Origin: Methylobacterium sp. BTF04 | Lineage (GTDB): Bacteria; Pseudomonadota; Alphaproteobacteria; Rhizobiales; Beijerinckiaceae | DNA: 64,000 bases | Reading direction: 5' to 3' | Assembly (NCBI RefSeq): GCF_010692745.1 | Contig: NZ_JAAHTB010000003.1 | Span: 151,137 to 215,136 of the forward strand | In this document: in pieces, positions 22,874 through 35,503 of the stretch | How the letters are laid out: each line of letters begins with the position of its first letter | Numbering within the stretch: position 1 is the stretch's first letter | Program-made: the position numbers and the translations under genes | The notes under the pieces: model-generated | Seen by the model: only the letters and a program-made list of their open reading frames with translations | What the model was told of the DNA's origin: nothing | Databases searched by the model: none

Positions 22874-23722
22874 TCAAGCGGCTCCGCTTCCGCCCATCCG
22901 CGCCTGGCCCGTGGGGCAGAGGTCGAGGAGCAAGCACGTCGCGCAAGCGGGCGCGCGAGGGTGGCAGATCGCCTGCCCGTGCAGCATCAGGATCTCGTGG
23001 TTGTCGTAGAGCGCCTGCGCGCTCCAATCGGCGGGGAGCTGGGCCCGAAGGATCGGGTGCGACGGGCCGACATCGACCTTCGGCCCGATCAACCCGGTGC
23101 GCTGGGCCACCCGGTGGTGGTGGCTGTCCACCGGCAGCGCCGGCATCCGCAGGAGGCTGAACGACAGCACCGCCGCGCTGGTCTTCGGCCCGATTCCGGG
23201 AATCGCTTCGAGCCAGGCGCGGGCCTCCTCCACCGACAAATCCTTGAGGAAGTCGAGGGAGAGCGCGCCCTGGTGCTCGGCGATGGCGCGCAGGACCGCC
23301 TGGATGCGCGGCGCCTTCAGCTCGGGCCAGGTGACGCCGGCGATGGTCGCCTCGATCTCGGCGACGGGGGCGTCGCGCATGGCCGCCCAATCGGGATAGC
23401 GAGCCCGCAGCGCCTTGAAGGCCCGGCCCGAATCGGCGTTGCGGGTCCGGTGCGAGAGCAGGGACGAGACCAGCTCGCTCAGCGGGTCGAGGCTGTGGAA
23501 ATACGGAATCGGGCAGCCGTAGACCGGGCAGAGCCGCGCATGGATCTCCAGCGCTTTGTCGTGCAGTGCCGAATCGGCGGGATGGTGGGAAGGGCGGGTC
23601 CGCCGGGGGCGGGGGCCGGCGAGATCGTGTCCGGATGCGAGGGCCATGGAGCGGGAATCCGCCCCGATCCCCGGAGGTTCCCGCGCCAGGGAATCGACCC
23701 CGTCCCGGTCCCTCACGCTCAT
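22874..23722 (-). CDS. Endonuclease III-like DNA glycosylase (4Fe-4S)
   Basis: Base-excision repair glycosylase/AP lyase of the HhH-GPD family, about 282 residues with start at 23722. ATG at 23647 is also possible because the first 60 residues are not domain. Helix-hairpin-helix [15 protein letters not shown] includes the catalytic lysine, followed by VDSHHHRV with the catalytic aspartate. The C-terminal cluster [17 protein letters not shown] has the exact Cys-X6-Cys-X2-Cys-X5-Cys pattern for 4Fe-4S. It differs from a typical Nth in its longer N-terminus and sequence, so it is better called an Nth relative. It is divergent from the glycine riboswitch and gcvT. Confidence 0.9.
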   Translation of the reverse strand: MSVRDRDGVDSLAREPPGIGADSRSMALASGHDLAGPRPRRTRPSHHPADSALHDKALEIHARLCPVYGCPIPYFHSLDPLSELVSSLLSHRTRNADSGRAFKALRARYPDWAAMRDAPVAEIEATIAGVTWPELKAPRIQAVLRAIAEHQGALSLDFLKDLSVEEARAWLEAIPGIGPKTSAAVLSFSLLRMPALPVDSHHHRVAQRTGLIGPKVDVGPSHPILRAQLPADWSAQALYDNHEILMLHGQAICHPRAPACATCLLLDLCPTGQARMGGSGAA

Positions 23723-23784
23723 CTTATTCAATCTCGGTCTTGCACTGTGCTGAATAACGTGAGACCAATTCACTCGTCAGCAAT

Positions 23785-23980
23785 GGCGATACGGGAGAGC
23801 CCAGATCGATTCAGGTCGATCATGGCGCCGACGGAGCAACCACCCCCGGAAACTCTCAGGCACAATCACCGTATCGTTTCGACAATCTGGAGAGAGGCGC
23901 CTAACAGCGTCCACCGAAGGAGAAATCCCATAGGCCGCGTGCCGATGGGAGAAGCTCTCAGGTAACCGCGACAGATGGGG
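23785..23980 (+). ncRNA. Tandem glycine riboswitch (two aptamers)
   Basis: Two consecutive glycine aptamers precede gcvT. Aptamer 1 is closed by CGATACGG (23787-23794) with CCGTATCG (23869-23876) and contains GGGAGAGC and AACTCTCAGGCA. Aptamer 2 runs from about 23885 to 23976, closed by ATCTG/CAGAT, and contains GGAGAG, CCGAAGGAG and AGCTCTCAGGT. These conserved blocks and the short linker are the known arrangement for glycine sensing, usually switching on the cleavage system when glycine is high. Regulation type (ON) is from the family, not from this sequence. Confidence 0.95.
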
Positions 23981-23984
23981 GCAG

Positions 23985-24009
23985 CCGGACAACTCGCTCG
24001 AGTGTCCGG
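23985..24009 (+). promoter_or_regulatory. Hairpin after the glycine riboswitch (expression platform candidate)
   Basis: CCGGAC (23985-23990) pairs with GTCCGG (24004-24009), with an inner ACTC/GAGT extension. It starts 9 bases after aptamer 2 and ends 26 bases before the gcvT start. There is no T-run, so control may be by ribosome access or by an alternative pairing rather than a plain terminator. Confidence 0.55.
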
Positions 24010-24034
24010 GGCCGTACCGTCGTGGGATGCTCCG

Positions 24035-25165
24035 ATGCCGTCTGATGCGCTTCATACCCCGCTTCACGCCCTTCACCTGTGCCTCGGCGCCAGCATGTTG
24101 CCGTTCGCCGGCTATGCCATGCCGGTGCAGTACCCGGTCGGGCTGCTCAAGGAGCACCTCCACACCCGGGCCCAGGCCGGGCTGTTCGACGTGTCGCATA
24201 TGGGCCAGATCCGGCTGACGGCCCGCTCCGGCGACCGCGCCGACGCCGCCCGCGCCCTGGAGACGCTGCTGCCCATCGACGTGCTCGGGCTCGCACCCGG
24301 TCGTCAGCGCTACGGGATGCTGTTGAACGCATCCGGCGGAATCCTCGACGACCTGATGGTCGCCCAGTGCGGCGACAGCCTCATCCTGGTGGTCAATGCG
24401 GCCAACAAGGCCGCCGACGCGGCATACCTGCGCGCCCATCTCACCGAAACCTGCGAGATCGCGGTGTTGCCGCGCGCCCTGCTGGCGCTCCAGGGGCCAG
24501 GTGCGGAAGCCGCCCTTGCGCGTCTCGCGCCGGAGGTGGTCGCCATGCGGTTCATGGACGTGCGGGTGCTCGACCTCCTCGGCGCATCGGCCCTCGTCAC
24601 CCGCTCGGGCTATACCGGCGAAGACGGGTTCGAGATCTCGGTACCGGAGGATCGGGCCGAGGCCCTGGCCGAGGCCCTGCTCACCGACGACACGGTGTGG
24701 CCCATCGGCTTGGGCGCCCGCGATTCCCTGCGCCTCGAGGCGGGTCTCTGCCTGCATGGCGCGGATATCGACGCGACCACCGATCCGGTGGAGGCCGGGC
24801 TGACCTGGGCGATTCCCGCCATCCGCCGCCGGGGCGGGGCGCGGGCCGGAGGGTTTCCGGGCGCCGGACACATCCTCGACGCCATCGCGACGGGCCCGTC
24901 GCGCAAGCGGGTCGGCCTGCGCCCCGAAAGCGCCGCCCCCGTGCGCGGTGGGGCTACGCTGTTCGCCGACGCAACCGGCGAGCCCATCGGCCACGTCACC
25001 TCCGGTGGTTTCGGCCCGAGCCTGCAGGCGCCCATCGCCATGGGCTACCTGCCCGTCGCGCTCGCCAAAGCCGGCACCCGCGTGTTCGCGGAGGTGCGCG
25101 GCAAGCGCCTGCCGCTGGTGGTCTCGGCCCTGCCCTTCGTGCCGGCCGGGTTCAAGCGCGCCTGA
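24035..25165 (+). CDS. gcvT: Glycine cleavage system T protein (aminomethyltransferase)
   Basis: Transfers the methylene group from the aminomethyl-lipoyl arm of H protein to tetrahydrofolate, releasing ammonia. It has 376 residues. N-terminal folate domain with [14 protein letters not shown] and FDVSHMGQI, then YTGEDGFEI, and a C-terminal barrel with [14 protein letters not shown]. The start at ATG 24035 ([10 protein letters not shown]) is chosen; an in-frame frame from 23975 lies within the riboswitch. It is first in gcvT-gcvH-gcvP, 71 bases ahead of gcvH. In methylotrophs this route feeds one-carbon metabolism and removes excess glycine. Confidence 0.96.
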   Translation: MPSDALHTPLHALHLCLGASMLPFAGYAMPVQYPVGLLKEHLHTRAQAGLFDVSHMGQIRLTARSGDRADAARALETLLPIDVLGLAPGRQRYGMLLNASGGILDDLMVAQCGDSLILVVNAANKAADAAYLRAHLTETCEIAVLPRALLALQGPGAEAALARLAPEVVAMRFMDVRVLDLLGASALVTRSGYTGEDGFEISVPEDRAEALAEALLTDDTVWPIGLGARDSLRLEAGLCLHGADIDATTDPVEAGLTWAIPAIRRRGGARAGGFPGAGHILDAIATGPSRKRVGLRPESAAPVRGGATLFADATGEPIGHVTSGGFGPSLQAPIAMGYLPVALAKAGTRVFAEVRGKRLPLVVSALPFVPAGFKRA

Positions 25166-25236
25166 GCCGCCGGCCGCGCCGACCCCACAGCCGTCCGCCT
25201 CCCCCGTCCCCCGGACCTGTCGATCAGGAGAGACCC

Positions 25237-25599
25237 ATGCTGAAATTCACCGCCGAGCACGAATGGCTGGCCTGCGAGGGCGATGTCGCCACGGTGGGCA
25301 TCACCACCCATGCGGCCGAGCAACTCGGCGACCTCGTCTTCATCGAGTTGCCGAAGGTCGGCGCCCGCCTCGTCAAGGGCGAGGCCGCCGCCGTGGTCGA
25401 ATCGGTCAAGGCGGCCTCCGACGTCTACGCGCCGGTCTCCGGCGAGGTCACGGAGGTCAACGACGCCGCCGTGGCCGATCCGGCCAGCGTCGGCAGTGAT
25501 CCGCAGGGGGCCGGCTGGCTCTATCGCATCCGCCTCGACGATGCGTCCGCCCTCGACGGCCTGATGGACGCGGCGGCCTACGCGGATTTCGCGAAGTAG
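25237..25599 (+). CDS. gcvH: Glycine cleavage system H protein (lipoyl carrier)
   Basis: Lipoylated shuttle protein between P, T and L proteins. The 120-residue product starts [11 protein letters not shown], has the lipoyl lysine in [15 protein letters not shown] at about residue 60, and ends in the usual C-terminal helix. Start ATG 25237 with CAGGAG 6 bases upstream. The gap to gcvP (144 bases) holds a palindromic GC-rich element. No L protein gene is present here; lipoamide dehydrogenase is presumably encoded elsewhere. Confidence 0.97.
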   Translation: MLKFTAEHEWLACEGDVATVGITTHAAEQLGDLVFIELPKVGARLVKGEAAAVVESVKAASDVYAPVSGEVTEVNDAAVADPASVGSDPQGAGWLYRIRLDDASALDGLMDAAAYADFAK

Positions 25600-25609
25600 C
25601 GCCGATCGC

Positions 25610-25697
25610 CCCTCTCCCGCGGAGGGGGGAGGGAGCCCCGGGGAGGGGGCAAACGTCCCGACACTGGCGCCCGCCCGCTCCCGCAAACGGGAGAGGG
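25610..25697. repeat. Palindromic GC-rich intergenic element between gcvH and gcvP
   Basis: CCCTCTCCCG (25610-25619) is the exact complement of CGGGAGAGGG (25688-25697). Inside are GGAGGGGGGAGGGAGCCCCGG and a second hairpin CTCCCG/CGGGAG (25678-25683 with 25688-25693). The element resembles dispersed intergenic palindromes of GC-rich alphaproteobacteria; copy number in the genome is unknown. Confidence 0.65.
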
Positions 25698-25743
25698 CAG
25701 GTGCTGCACGCGCCCATCACCCCAGACCCGTGAGGCCGAGCCC

Positions 25744-28590
<2,847 letters not shown>

Positions 28591-28817
28591 GGCGCGTCCG
28601 CTCCCTCCAGGTGAGTCTTTAGCTTGTGGCAAGGGAGGAGCCTCGTCGGCTCCCTCCTGCTCGCTGGCGACGGAACACCGCTGAAGCGCTGGCGCCGAAA
28701 GCGCGGCTCATAGGGTTCGGTGGCGGTTAGGCAAGAAGACATGGCTCCTCGTCCTGGAACGCCGCCGGAATGCATCAACCGCCGGGCAACTCTGCCTGCT
28801 CTGAGGCGAAAAAAGCC

Positions 28818-29516
28818 CTATTTCGTCAGCGCGTAGATGTTCACGTCGAGCTTCTCGTCGGCCTTGTCGTTCAGGTCGGTGACGTATTCCTCGATGAACT
28901 TGTCCTGCACCACCACGTCCTTGGCATCGAGATAGGCGGTGAGCGTCTCGTAGGTGCCGTCGATCTCGTCGTAGGAGCCCTTGTGCGGGAATCGCAGCGC
29001 CTTGCCGCTCGGCGTGGTTCCGAAGCGCAGGCCGTCGCTCTCGGGAGGCTTGGGGTCCGGCATCGCCGCGATGGGGATCATCGCCTCGTACTGGAAGCCG
29101 TCGTCGTCGGTCTTGGCGAACACCGCGATCGGGCGTCCGGTGGGCACGATGCCGGCCTTGGCGAGATCCGCCTCGATGCGCTGGAAGGCGGCCTTCAGGC
29201 TCGGCACCGCCTCTTCCCACTTGGAGCGCCCGGCGAGGATCGCGGCGGGCTTGGCCGGCAGCGAGACCGGGTCGACGTCGTTGGCGTCCCCCGGCGTCTC
29301 CACCAGGGTCTTTCGCGCCGCCATCGGCGTCACCGCCGGCGCGGTGCCGGCTTGAGCCGGAACCGGGATCGCGGGCGTCGCGCCCTTGGGATCGGGCACG
29401 GTGGTGGTCGGCAGCGGGCTCGTCACCGCCGGTGAGGTCGCCTCCTGAGCCCGGGAGAGCGACGCGACCGAGAGCAGGAGACACCCGGCGAGCAAGGTGG
29501 GACGAAGGCGGGTCAA
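28818..29516 (-). CDS. Secreted GyrI-like effector-binding domain protein
   Basis: About 232 residues starting at TTG 29516 ([15 protein letters not shown]), which opens directly on a signal peptide with a cleavage near SRAQ (about residue 23). A proline/threonine/alanine-rich spacer follows (about 25-75). The C-terminal 150 residues look like the GyrI/AraC effector-binding fold: [40 protein letters not shown] and [18 protein letters not shown]. Such domains bind small ligands; here the protein is probably periplasmic, which is unusual. A frame continuing upstream to 30689 is antisense to dapF and rejected. It diverges from dapF across 282 bases. Confidence 0.75.
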   Translation of the reverse strand: MTRLRPTLLAGCLLLSVASLSRAQEATSPAVTSPLPTTTVPDPKGATPAIPVPAQAGTAPAVTPMAARKTLVETPGDANDVDPVSLPAKPAAILAGRSKWEEAVPSLKAAFQRIEADLAKAGIVPTGRPIAVFAKTDDDGFQYEAMIPIAAMPDPKPPESDGLRFGTTPSGKALRFPHKGSYDEIDGTYETLTAYLDAKDVVVQDKFIEEYVTDLNDKADEKLDVNIYALTK

Positions 29517-29798
29517 GGCAACGCTCCGAAGGATCGCGCGACACCGCCGGACGGGGGCCGGGCCGGCGCAGATCCCCAACCTAGTGACGAAGCGGGCGGC
29601 CTGCGAGACGTCGCAGGCGCCTCCGCGCACGAACGTGAGCAGGCGCGGCGCTTCTGCAACGCACACCGCAACGCACCGCTGCAATGCACCCGCGCGCGGG
29701 GCCCCGTGCGCGGGTGCCGGCTTTCCCCTATATGCGGTCCGGCCGGCCTCCCGACCGGCCGGCGGATCAGTCGAGACAGGCACGAACGCATTCACCTC

Positions 29799-30686
29799 AT
29801 GAACGCACTCGCTCATCGACGCTTCCTGAAGATGCACGGCGCCGGCAATGCCATCGTGGTGCTGGACCTGCGCGGCTCCGCGCTCAAGGTCGGCGCGGCC
29901 GAGGCGCGCGCCATCGCCCTGCATCCGCGCTCGACCTTCGACCAGCTCATGGTGATCCACGATGCGCGGGTCGCCGGCACCGACGCGGTCTTGCGCATCT
30001 ACAACACCGACGGGTCGGAATCCGGGGCCTGTGGCAACGGCACCCGCTGCGTCGCCTACGCCATGCTCGACGACCCCGCCATGGCGCGTCCCGCCGAGAG
30101 CGGCCGCCTGACCCTGGAGACCAGGGCGGGGCTCATCGGGGTCAAGCGCATCTCGGAGCGCTCGTTCACCGTCGATATGGGGCGGCCCAAGCTCGCCTGG
30201 GACGAAATCCCCCTGGCCGAGCCATTCCAGGACACCCGCCGGATCGAGCTCCAGATCGGCCCCATCGACGATCCGGTGCTGCACTCGCCGGGCGTGGTCA
30301 GCATGGGCAACCCGCACGCGATCTTCTTCGTCGAGCGCGACCCCGACGGCTACGACCTCGCCCGCATCGGCCCGATGCTGGAGAACCATCCGATCTTCCC
30401 CGAGCGCGCCAACATCTCGCTGGCGCAGGTCACCGGCCCCGACCGGATCAAGCTGCGCGTCTGGGAACGCGGTGCCGGGCTGACGCTGGCCTGCGGCACC
30501 GCCGCCTGCGCCGCCATGGTCGCGGCCTCGCGTCTGCGGATGATCGGGCGTGGCGCCACCGTCAGCCTGCCCGGCGGCGACCTCGTCATCGAATGGCGGG
30601 CCGACGACCACGTGCTGATGACCGGCCCGGTGGCGCTCGAATGGGAGGACACCCTCGCGCCAGAGATTTTCGCGGGCCTCGACTGA
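29799..30686 (+). CDS. dapF: Diaminopimelate epimerase
   Basis: Cofactor-free racemisation of LL- to meso-diaminopimelate for lysine and peptidoglycan. It has 295 residues starting [20 protein letters not shown] at ATG 29799. The two catalytic cysteines are Cys78 in SGACGNGTR and Cys232 in [23 protein letters not shown] is also diagnostic. The longer frame from 29706 is rejected. mtaB follows 18 bases downstream, so the two are probably co-transcribed, as in many alphaproteobacteria where dapF and mtaB are neighbours. Confidence 0.96.
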   Translation: MNALAHRRFLKMHGAGNAIVVLDLRGSALKVGAAEARAIALHPRSTFDQLMVIHDARVAGTDAVLRIYNTDGSESGACGNGTRCVAYAMLDDPAMARPAESGRLTLETRAGLIGVKRISERSFTVDMGRPKLAWDEIPLAEPFQDTRRIELQIGPIDDPVLHSPGVVSMGNPHAIFFVERDPDGYDLARIGPMLENHPIFPERANISLAQVTGPDRIKLRVWERGAGLTLACGTAACAAMVAASRLRMIGRGATVSLPGGDLVIEWRADDHVLMTGPVALEWEDTLAPEIFAGLD

Positions 30687-30704
30687 CATGGGGCGCGACT
30701 AGGA

Positions 30705-31943
30705 ATGGCCGTCGAGACCCTGACCTTCGGCTGCCGGCTCAACACCGTCGAGTCGGAGACGATGCGCGGCCACGCCGCCGGGGCGCCGCACGACCTCGTC
30801 ATCGTCAACACCTGCGCGGTGACGGCGGAGGCCGGGCGCCAGGCCCGCAAGGCGATTCGGAAACTCGCGCGCGAGCGGCCGAACGCGGAGATCGTGGTCA
30901 CCGGCTGCGGCGCGCAGGTGGAGACCGCCGATTACGCCGCCATGCCGGAGGTCGCCCGCCTCGTCGGCAACGCGGCGAAGGGCAGGGCGGAGACCTGGGC
31001 CCCCACCGCCACCGCGCGGGACCGCGTCGGCATCGACGACATCATGGCGGTGCGCCACGCCGCGCCGAGCCGGGTCGTGGCCATTGCCGGGCACACCCGC
31101 GCCTTCGTGCCGGTTCAGAACGGCTGCGACCATCGCTGCACCTTCTGCGTCATCCCGTTCGGGCGCGGCAACTCGCGCTCGGTGGCGGTTCCGGACGTGG
31201 TCGATCAGGTCCGCCGCATCGTCGACGCGGGCGGATGCGAGGTGGTGCTCACCGGCGTGGATCTGACCGCCTATGGTCGCGATCTCGGCACGGTGTCGAG
31301 CCTCGGACGGCTGGTCCAGGCCATTCTGGCCGGCGTGCCCGCTTTACCTCGCCTGCGCCTGTCCTCCATCGATTCCATCGAGGTGGACGACGCCCTGATG
31401 AAGGTGATCGCCGGCGAGGCGCGGCTGATGCCGCATTTCCACCTGTCGCTCCAGGCCGGCGACGACCTGGTGCTCAAGCGCATGAAGCGCCGCCACGCCC
31501 GGGCCGACGCGATCCGGTTCTGCGCCGATATCCGCAGCCGACGCGCCGGCGTGGTGTTCGGTGCCGACCTGATCGCGGGGTTTCCCACCGAGACCGAGGC
31601 GCAGTTCGCCCGCTCCCTCGACCTCGTGGCCGAATGCGGTCTGACCCACCTCCACGTCTTCCCGTACTCGCCCCGCCCCGGCACGCCCGCCGCGCGGATG
31701 CCCATGGTCCCGGGCGACGTGGTGCGCGAGCGTGCCGCCCGCCTGCGCGCGGCCGGAGCGGCGGCGCTGGACGCCCATCTCGCCGGCGAGGTCGGGCAGC
31801 GCCACCGGGTCCTGACCGAGCGCGGCGGCATCGGCCGCACGGAGGCGTTCACGCCGGTGCGCCTGGAGCCCGATGCCCCGGCCGGCGTGTTTCGCGATGT
31901 GACCATTGTCGGCCATGACGGCCGGGCGCTGATCGCCGGCTAG
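30705..31943 (+). CDS. mtaB: tRNA ms2t6A methylthiotransferase MtaB
   Basis: Radical-SAM enzyme converting t6A to ms2t6A at position 37 of ANN-decoding tRNAs. It has 412 residues. The N-terminal MTTase domain has single cysteines in TFGCRLN, NTCAVT and TGCGAQ for the auxiliary cluster. The radical-SAM triad is Cys141, Cys145 and Cys148 in CDHRCTFC. A C-terminal TRAM-like domain begins near residue 360. Start ATG at 30705. The stop overlaps the convergent pseudouridine synthase stop by 4 bases (31940-31943). Confidence 0.94.
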   Translation: MAVETLTFGCRLNTVESETMRGHAAGAPHDLVIVNTCAVTAEAGRQARKAIRKLARERPNAEIVVTGCGAQVETADYAAMPEVARLVGNAAKGRAETWAPTATARDRVGIDDIMAVRHAAPSRVVAIAGHTRAFVPVQNGCDHRCTFCVIPFGRGNSRSVAVPDVVDQVRRIVDAGGCEVVLTGVDLTAYGRDLGTVSSLGRLVQAILAGVPALPRLRLSSIDSIEVDDALMKVIAGEARLMPHFHLSLQAGDDLVLKRMKRRHARADAIRFCADIRSRRAGVVFGADLIAGFPTETEAQFARSLDLVAECGLTHLHVFPYSPRPGTPAARMPMVPGDVVRERAARLRAAGAAALDAHLAGEVGQRHRVLTERGGIGRTEAFTPVRLEPDAPAGVFRDVTIVGHDGRALIAG

Positions 31944-32659
31944 TCGATGACCTCGGGCGCGGGCGCCCACCCGCACGCGTCCAAGCCGGCCCGCATATGC
32001 GCCGGTGCCGGCGCCTCCACCCGGATCGGCGGCTTCTTCGGGTAGAGCGGGAGCGTGAGCGCGCGGGCGTGGAGCTGCAGCCCCGGCCCGCCGGTGCGTG
32101 GGGCCGAGCCGTAGATCGGGTCGCCCACGATGGAAAATCCCATGGCGGAGCAATGGACCCGCAACTGGTGCGTCCGCCCGGTGACGGGGGTGAGCGCGAG
32201 CCAGCTCAGACCGGCACCGCGGCCGAGGACCTGCCAATGGGTCAGCGCGGGATCGCCGGCGGGGTCCGGCTTCATCCACCAGCTGCGCGGATCGGCCGAG
32301 CGGCGGCCGAGGGCGAGGTCGATGCTGCCGGCATCGGCGTCGGGGCCGCCCTCCACCAGCGCCCAGTAGGTCTTGCCGACGCTGCCGCTGGTGGCGAAAA
32401 GTTTGTTGAGGCGAGCCAGCGCCTTGGCGTGGCGCCCGAGCGCGAGGCATCCGGAGGTGTCGCGGTCGAGGCGATGCGCCGCTTCCGGACGTCGGGGCAG
32501 ACCGAAGCGCAGGGCGTCGAGGTGGTCGGTGAGCGTTTCCCCGCCTTTCGGGCCGGGATGGACCGGCAGACCCGCAGGCTTGTCGATGACGAGCACCAGG
32601 GCATCGCGGTAGAGGAGGCGCGCGCCTATGTCTGTTACGAGGGCATCGGCTGAAGGCAT
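31940..32659 (-). CDS. RluA-family pseudouridine synthase
   Basis: RNA modification enzyme converting uridine to pseudouridine. The 239-residue protein has the catalytic aspartate Asp65 in AHRLDRDTSG, the KTYWALVEG motif and the LTPVTGRTHQLRVH C-terminal motif. There is no S4 domain, which fits RluA/TruC-like short members acting on tRNA or 23S rRNA; the target base is not predicted. It converges with mtaB with a 4-base overlap and diverges from ftsY across 41 bases. Confidence 0.9.
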   Translation of the reverse strand: MPSADALVTDIGARLLYRDALVLVIDKPAGLPVHPGPKGGETLTDHLDALRFGLPRRPEAAHRLDRDTSGCLALGRHAKALARLNKLFATSGSVGKTYWALVEGGPDADAGSIDLALGRRSADPRSWWMKPDPAGDPALTHWQVLGRGAGLSWLALTPVTGRTHQLRVHCSAMGFSIVGDPIYGSAPRTGGPGLQLHARALTLPLYPKKPPIRVEAPAPAHMRAGLDACGWAPAPEVID

Positions 32660-32700
32660 GGCCTTGCGCTACTCATGCGCGGCCGAGGGAGCAAGCGGGA

Positions 32701-34059
32701 ATGAGCGAAGACAAGAAGCCGGGCTGGTTGTTGCGCCGGATGTTCGGGAAGAAGGACGAGGTCCAGACCACCGAACGACCGATGGAACAGGCGCCGGAGC
32801 CGGCCCGCGAGTCCGCCGCCTCACCCGCCGAAGGCCAGCCCGATTTCACCACGGGCGCCGACGACGTCGCCCACATCCCGGTTCCGGCCAGCGAACCGTC
32901 CACCGACGATCCGAACCGGAACGCGGTGCCCGATGCCATCGAGGGGGCCGACCTCCAGCCCATCGCCGACGCGCCCCCGCCGGCCGGTCACGATGCGGAA
33001 GCGGCCGACACCTTCGCGCAGACGGTCGCACCCGAGCTCGAGCCCGAGCCCACCTCGGAAACCGATCCGGTCCTCGAGCCCGACGTCACGACGCAGATTT
33101 TCATGCCCGAGCCCGAGGCGGAGTCGGAGGGGCAGAAACGCGGCTGGTGGAGCCGGCTGACGGGGGGCATGAAGCGCACCTCGTCGGCGCTCACCGAACG
33201 GGTCACCGGCCTGTTCACCAAGCGCAAGCTCGATGCCGACACCCTGGAGGAGCTCGAGGACGCACTGATCCAGGCCGATTTCGGCATCGAGACCGCCATG
33301 CGGATCTCCGAGGCCGTCGGCAAGGGCCGCTACGAGAAGGGGATCTCCCCCGATGCGGTCCGCGAGATCCTGGCCGCGGAGGTCGAGCGCGCCCTCATCC
33401 CCGTGGCGATCCCGCTGACCATCGACACGACGAAGAAGCCGTTCGTGATCCTGATGATCGGCGTCAACGGGGCGGGCAAGACCACCACCATCGGCAAGCT
33501 CGCCCTGAAACTGAAGGGCGAGGGGCATTCGCTGATGCTGGCGGCGGGCGACACCTTCCGGGCCGCGGCCATCGAGCAGCTCAAGGTCTGGGGCACGCGC
33601 ACCCAGACACCGGTGATCGCCGGCGCGCAAGGATCGGACGCGGCCGGCCTCGCCTTCGACGCCTACACGGCGGCCAAGGCGCAAGGCACCGACGTGCTCC
33701 TCATCGACACCGCCGGGCGGCTCCAGAACAAGACCGGGTTGATGGCGGAGCTGGAGAAGATATTGCGGGTGATCCGCAAGATCGATCCGGAGGCGCCCCA
33801 TTCGGTCCTCCTCGTCCTCGATGCCACGGTGGGCCAGAACGCCCTCAGCCAGGTCGAGCTGTTCTCCAAGGCCGCCCAGGTCACCGGTCTCGTCATGACC
33901 AAGCTCGACGGCACCGCCCGCGGCGGCATCCTGGTGGCGCTGGCCGCCAAGTTCGGCCTGCCGGTCCACTTCATCGGCGTCGGCGAGGGCGTGGACGATC
34001 TCGAGCCGTTCGCGGCCCGCGATTTCGCCCGCGCGATCGCAGGCTTGGACGCGGAATAG
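32701..34059 (+). CDS. ftsY: Signal recognition particle receptor FtsY
   Basis: GTPase that docks ribosome-SRP complexes at the membrane. The 452-residue protein has a long acidic, Pro/Glu/Ala-rich A domain (about 15-140) for membrane association, then the N domain helical bundle (about 165-240) and G domain. Motifs: [15 protein letters not shown] with P-loop Lys260, [30 protein letters not shown]. It starts at ATG 32701 without a clear Shine-Dalgarno. yciB follows by 82 bases, probably in the same transcript. Confidence 0.96.
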   Translation: MSEDKKPGWLLRRMFGKKDEVQTTERPMEQAPEPARESAASPAEGQPDFTTGADDVAHIPVPASEPSTDDPNRNAVPDAIEGADLQPIADAPPPAGHDAEAADTFAQTVAPELEPEPTSETDPVLEPDVTTQIFMPEPEAESEGQKRGWWSRLTGGMKRTSSALTERVTGLFTKRKLDADTLEELEDALIQADFGIETAMRISEAVGKGRYEKGISPDAVREILAAEVERALIPVAIPLTIDTTKKPFVILMIGVNGAGKTTTIGKLALKLKGEGHSLMLAAGDTFRAAAIEQLKVWGTRTQTPVIAGAQGSDAAGLAFDAYTAAKAQGTDVLLIDTAGRLQNKTGLMAELEKILRVIRKIDPEAPHSVLLVLDATVGQNALSQVELFSKAAQVTGLVMTKLDGTARGGILVALAAKFGLPVHFIGVGEGVDDLEPFAARDFARAIAGLDAE

Positions 34060-34141
34060 CGGCGCGACCCCGACCGGGCGCGAGCCCTCACCGAAACGCC
34101 CGGCGCAGACAGCACCCGCGACGCGGCGCGGCCGGCCCTAT

Positions 34142-34765
34142 ATGACGGACACCATGCAGATCGAAGCCATCCCCCCGCGCCGCCATCTTCCGCCCCTGCT
34201 CAAGCTCGCCCTCGAGCTCGGGCCGCTGGTGATCTTCTTTTTCGGCAACGCCTATGCCGAGCGCTTCGGCGTGGCGCCCGACCAGAAGCTGTTCGTGGCC
34301 ACCGGGATCTTCATCGCCGCGACGCTGATCGCCCTCACCATCCACTTCGTCATGGTGCGGCGCCTGCCGATCATGCCGCTGGTCTCGGGCGTGGTGGTGG
34401 TGGTGTTCGGCGGCCTGACCCTGGCGCTGCAGGACAAGACCTTCATCATGATGAAGCCCACCATCGTGAACACCCTGTTCGGCCTCGTCCTGCTCGGAGG
34501 CCTCGCCTTCGGCAAGTCGCTGCTGTCGGTGGTCCTCGACAGCATGTTCGCGCTGACCGAGGCCGGGTGGCGCAAGCTGACCTTCCGCTGGGGCGTGTTC
34601 TTCCTCGTGCTCGCGGTGCTGAACGAGGTGGTGTGGCGGACGCAGACGGAGGATTTCTGGGTCAGCTTCAAGGTCTTCGGCATCATGCCGCTGACCATCC
34701 TGTTCGCCCTGGCGCAGACCCCGCTGCTGATGCGCCACGAGCGCAAGGATGCGGGTCAGGCCTGA
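34142..34765 (+). CDS. yciB: Septation protein A / YciB family membrane protein
   Basis: Inner membrane protein of 207 residues with about five hydrophobic segments (about 15-35, 45-68, 74-92, 98-120, 145-160, 170-190). Sequence signs of the IspZ/YciB family: [35 protein letters not shown] and [12 protein letters not shown] with a conserved NEVVWR. YciB affects cell envelope synthesis and septation; the exact biochemistry is not settled. It follows ftsY, a usual arrangement in alphaproteobacteria. Its stop codon lies inside the first copy of an 18-bp direct repeat. Confidence 0.9.
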   Translation: MTDTMQIEAIPPRRHLPPLLKLALELGPLVIFFFGNAYAERFGVAPDQKLFVATGIFIAATLIALTIHFVMVRRLPIMPLVSGVVVVVFGGLTLALQDKTFIMMKPTIVNTLFGLVLLGGLAFGKSLLSVVLDSMFALTEAGWRKLTFRWGVFFLVLAVLNEVVWRTQTEDFWVSFKVFGIMPLTILFALAQTPLLMRHERKDAGQA

Positions 34766-34787
34766 AAACGATGCGGGTCAGGCCTGA
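34748..34787. repeat. 18-bp direct repeat spanning the yciB and crp stop codons
   Basis: GATGCGGGTCAGGCCTGA occurs at 34748-34765 and again at 34770-34787 with a 4-base spacer. The core TCAGGCCTGA is a 10-base palindrome, so it supplies the TGA of yciB on one strand and, in copy two, the stop of the convergent regulator on the other. Confidence 0.85.
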
Positions 34788-35503
34788 GACGGCAGTCCCA
34801 GCACGCGCTCGTACTCGGCTTCCGGCACCCCGTAGGCCTCGCCGGCGATCTCGAGCAGGATCGACCGATCGCGGATGCTGATGCCGCCGCGCCGGGTCTT
34901 GAGCGCCCCCGCATTCTCGAGAACCCGCAAGGCGGTGGTGACGCCGGCCCGGCGCACGCCGAGCATCACCGACAGGAGTTCGTGGGTGAGCGGCAGATCC
35001 TCGCGGTCGGCCCGGTCGTGGCACATCAGGAGCCAGCGGGAGAGGCGCTCCTCGATGGTGAAGCGGCTGTTGCAGAGGCTGCCCTGCGCCACCTGGATCG
35101 TGAATACCTGGGCATACCGCAACAGGTGATCGTGCAGGGAGCGGCCGCCCGAGATAGCCTGACGGAACGCATCCGCTTCGATGCAGAGCGCCCGGCACGG
35201 AATCTGGACGACGGTGAGATTGGGCGACCGGTCGACACCGTGCAGGAGCGCGAGCCCGGTCATCCCCTCCGGGCCGATGATGCCGGCCTCGGCCTGTGTC
35301 CCGACGACGGTGCGGGCCACCACCGAAAACATGCCGGATTCCGGCAGGCACACCGTCGTGATCGGCTCACCGGGCTTTTCAAGAACCTCGCCTTGCTCGA
35401 AAGAACATCGCACGAGGTTTGGTAGAATTCGTTCAAAATCGCCAGCCGACAGCACGCGGAGGAGACGATTACGGACGCTGGATTGTAGAATGAACGCGGT
35501 CAC
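34778..35503 (-). CDS. Crp/Fnr-family transcription regulator
   Basis: A 241-residue regulator with N-terminal cNMP-binding-like domain (about 20-140; GEVLEKPGEPITTVCLPESGMFS region) and C-terminal winged helix (about 150-225; ERLSRWLLMCHDRA, LPLTHELLSVMLGVRRAGVTTAL, recognition helix). The N-terminal cysteine pattern of true Fnr is absent, so oxygen sensing by 4Fe-4S is unlikely. It diverges from a 490-base AT-rich stretch, probably its promoter region. The effector is not predicted. A similar second regulator lies at 38327-39148. Confidence 0.9.
   Translation of the reverse strand: MTAFILQSSVRNRLLRVLSAGDFERILPNLVRCSFEQGEVLEKPGEPITTVCLPESGMFSVVARTVVGTQAEAGIIGPEGMTGLALLHGVDRSPNLTVVQIPCRALCIEADAFRQAISGGRSLHDHLLRYAQVFTIQVAQGSLCNSRFTIEERLSRWLLMCHDRADREDLPLTHELLSVMLGVRRAGVTTALRVLENAGALKTRRGGISIRDRSILLEIAGEAYGVPEAEYERVLGLPSQA

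Noticed and set aside
28818..30689. Extended minus-strand frame for the GyrI-like protein starting at 30689
   Set aside because: The first 390 codons are antisense to dapF and lack protein-like sequence; a signal peptide starts cleanly at the TTG at 29516.
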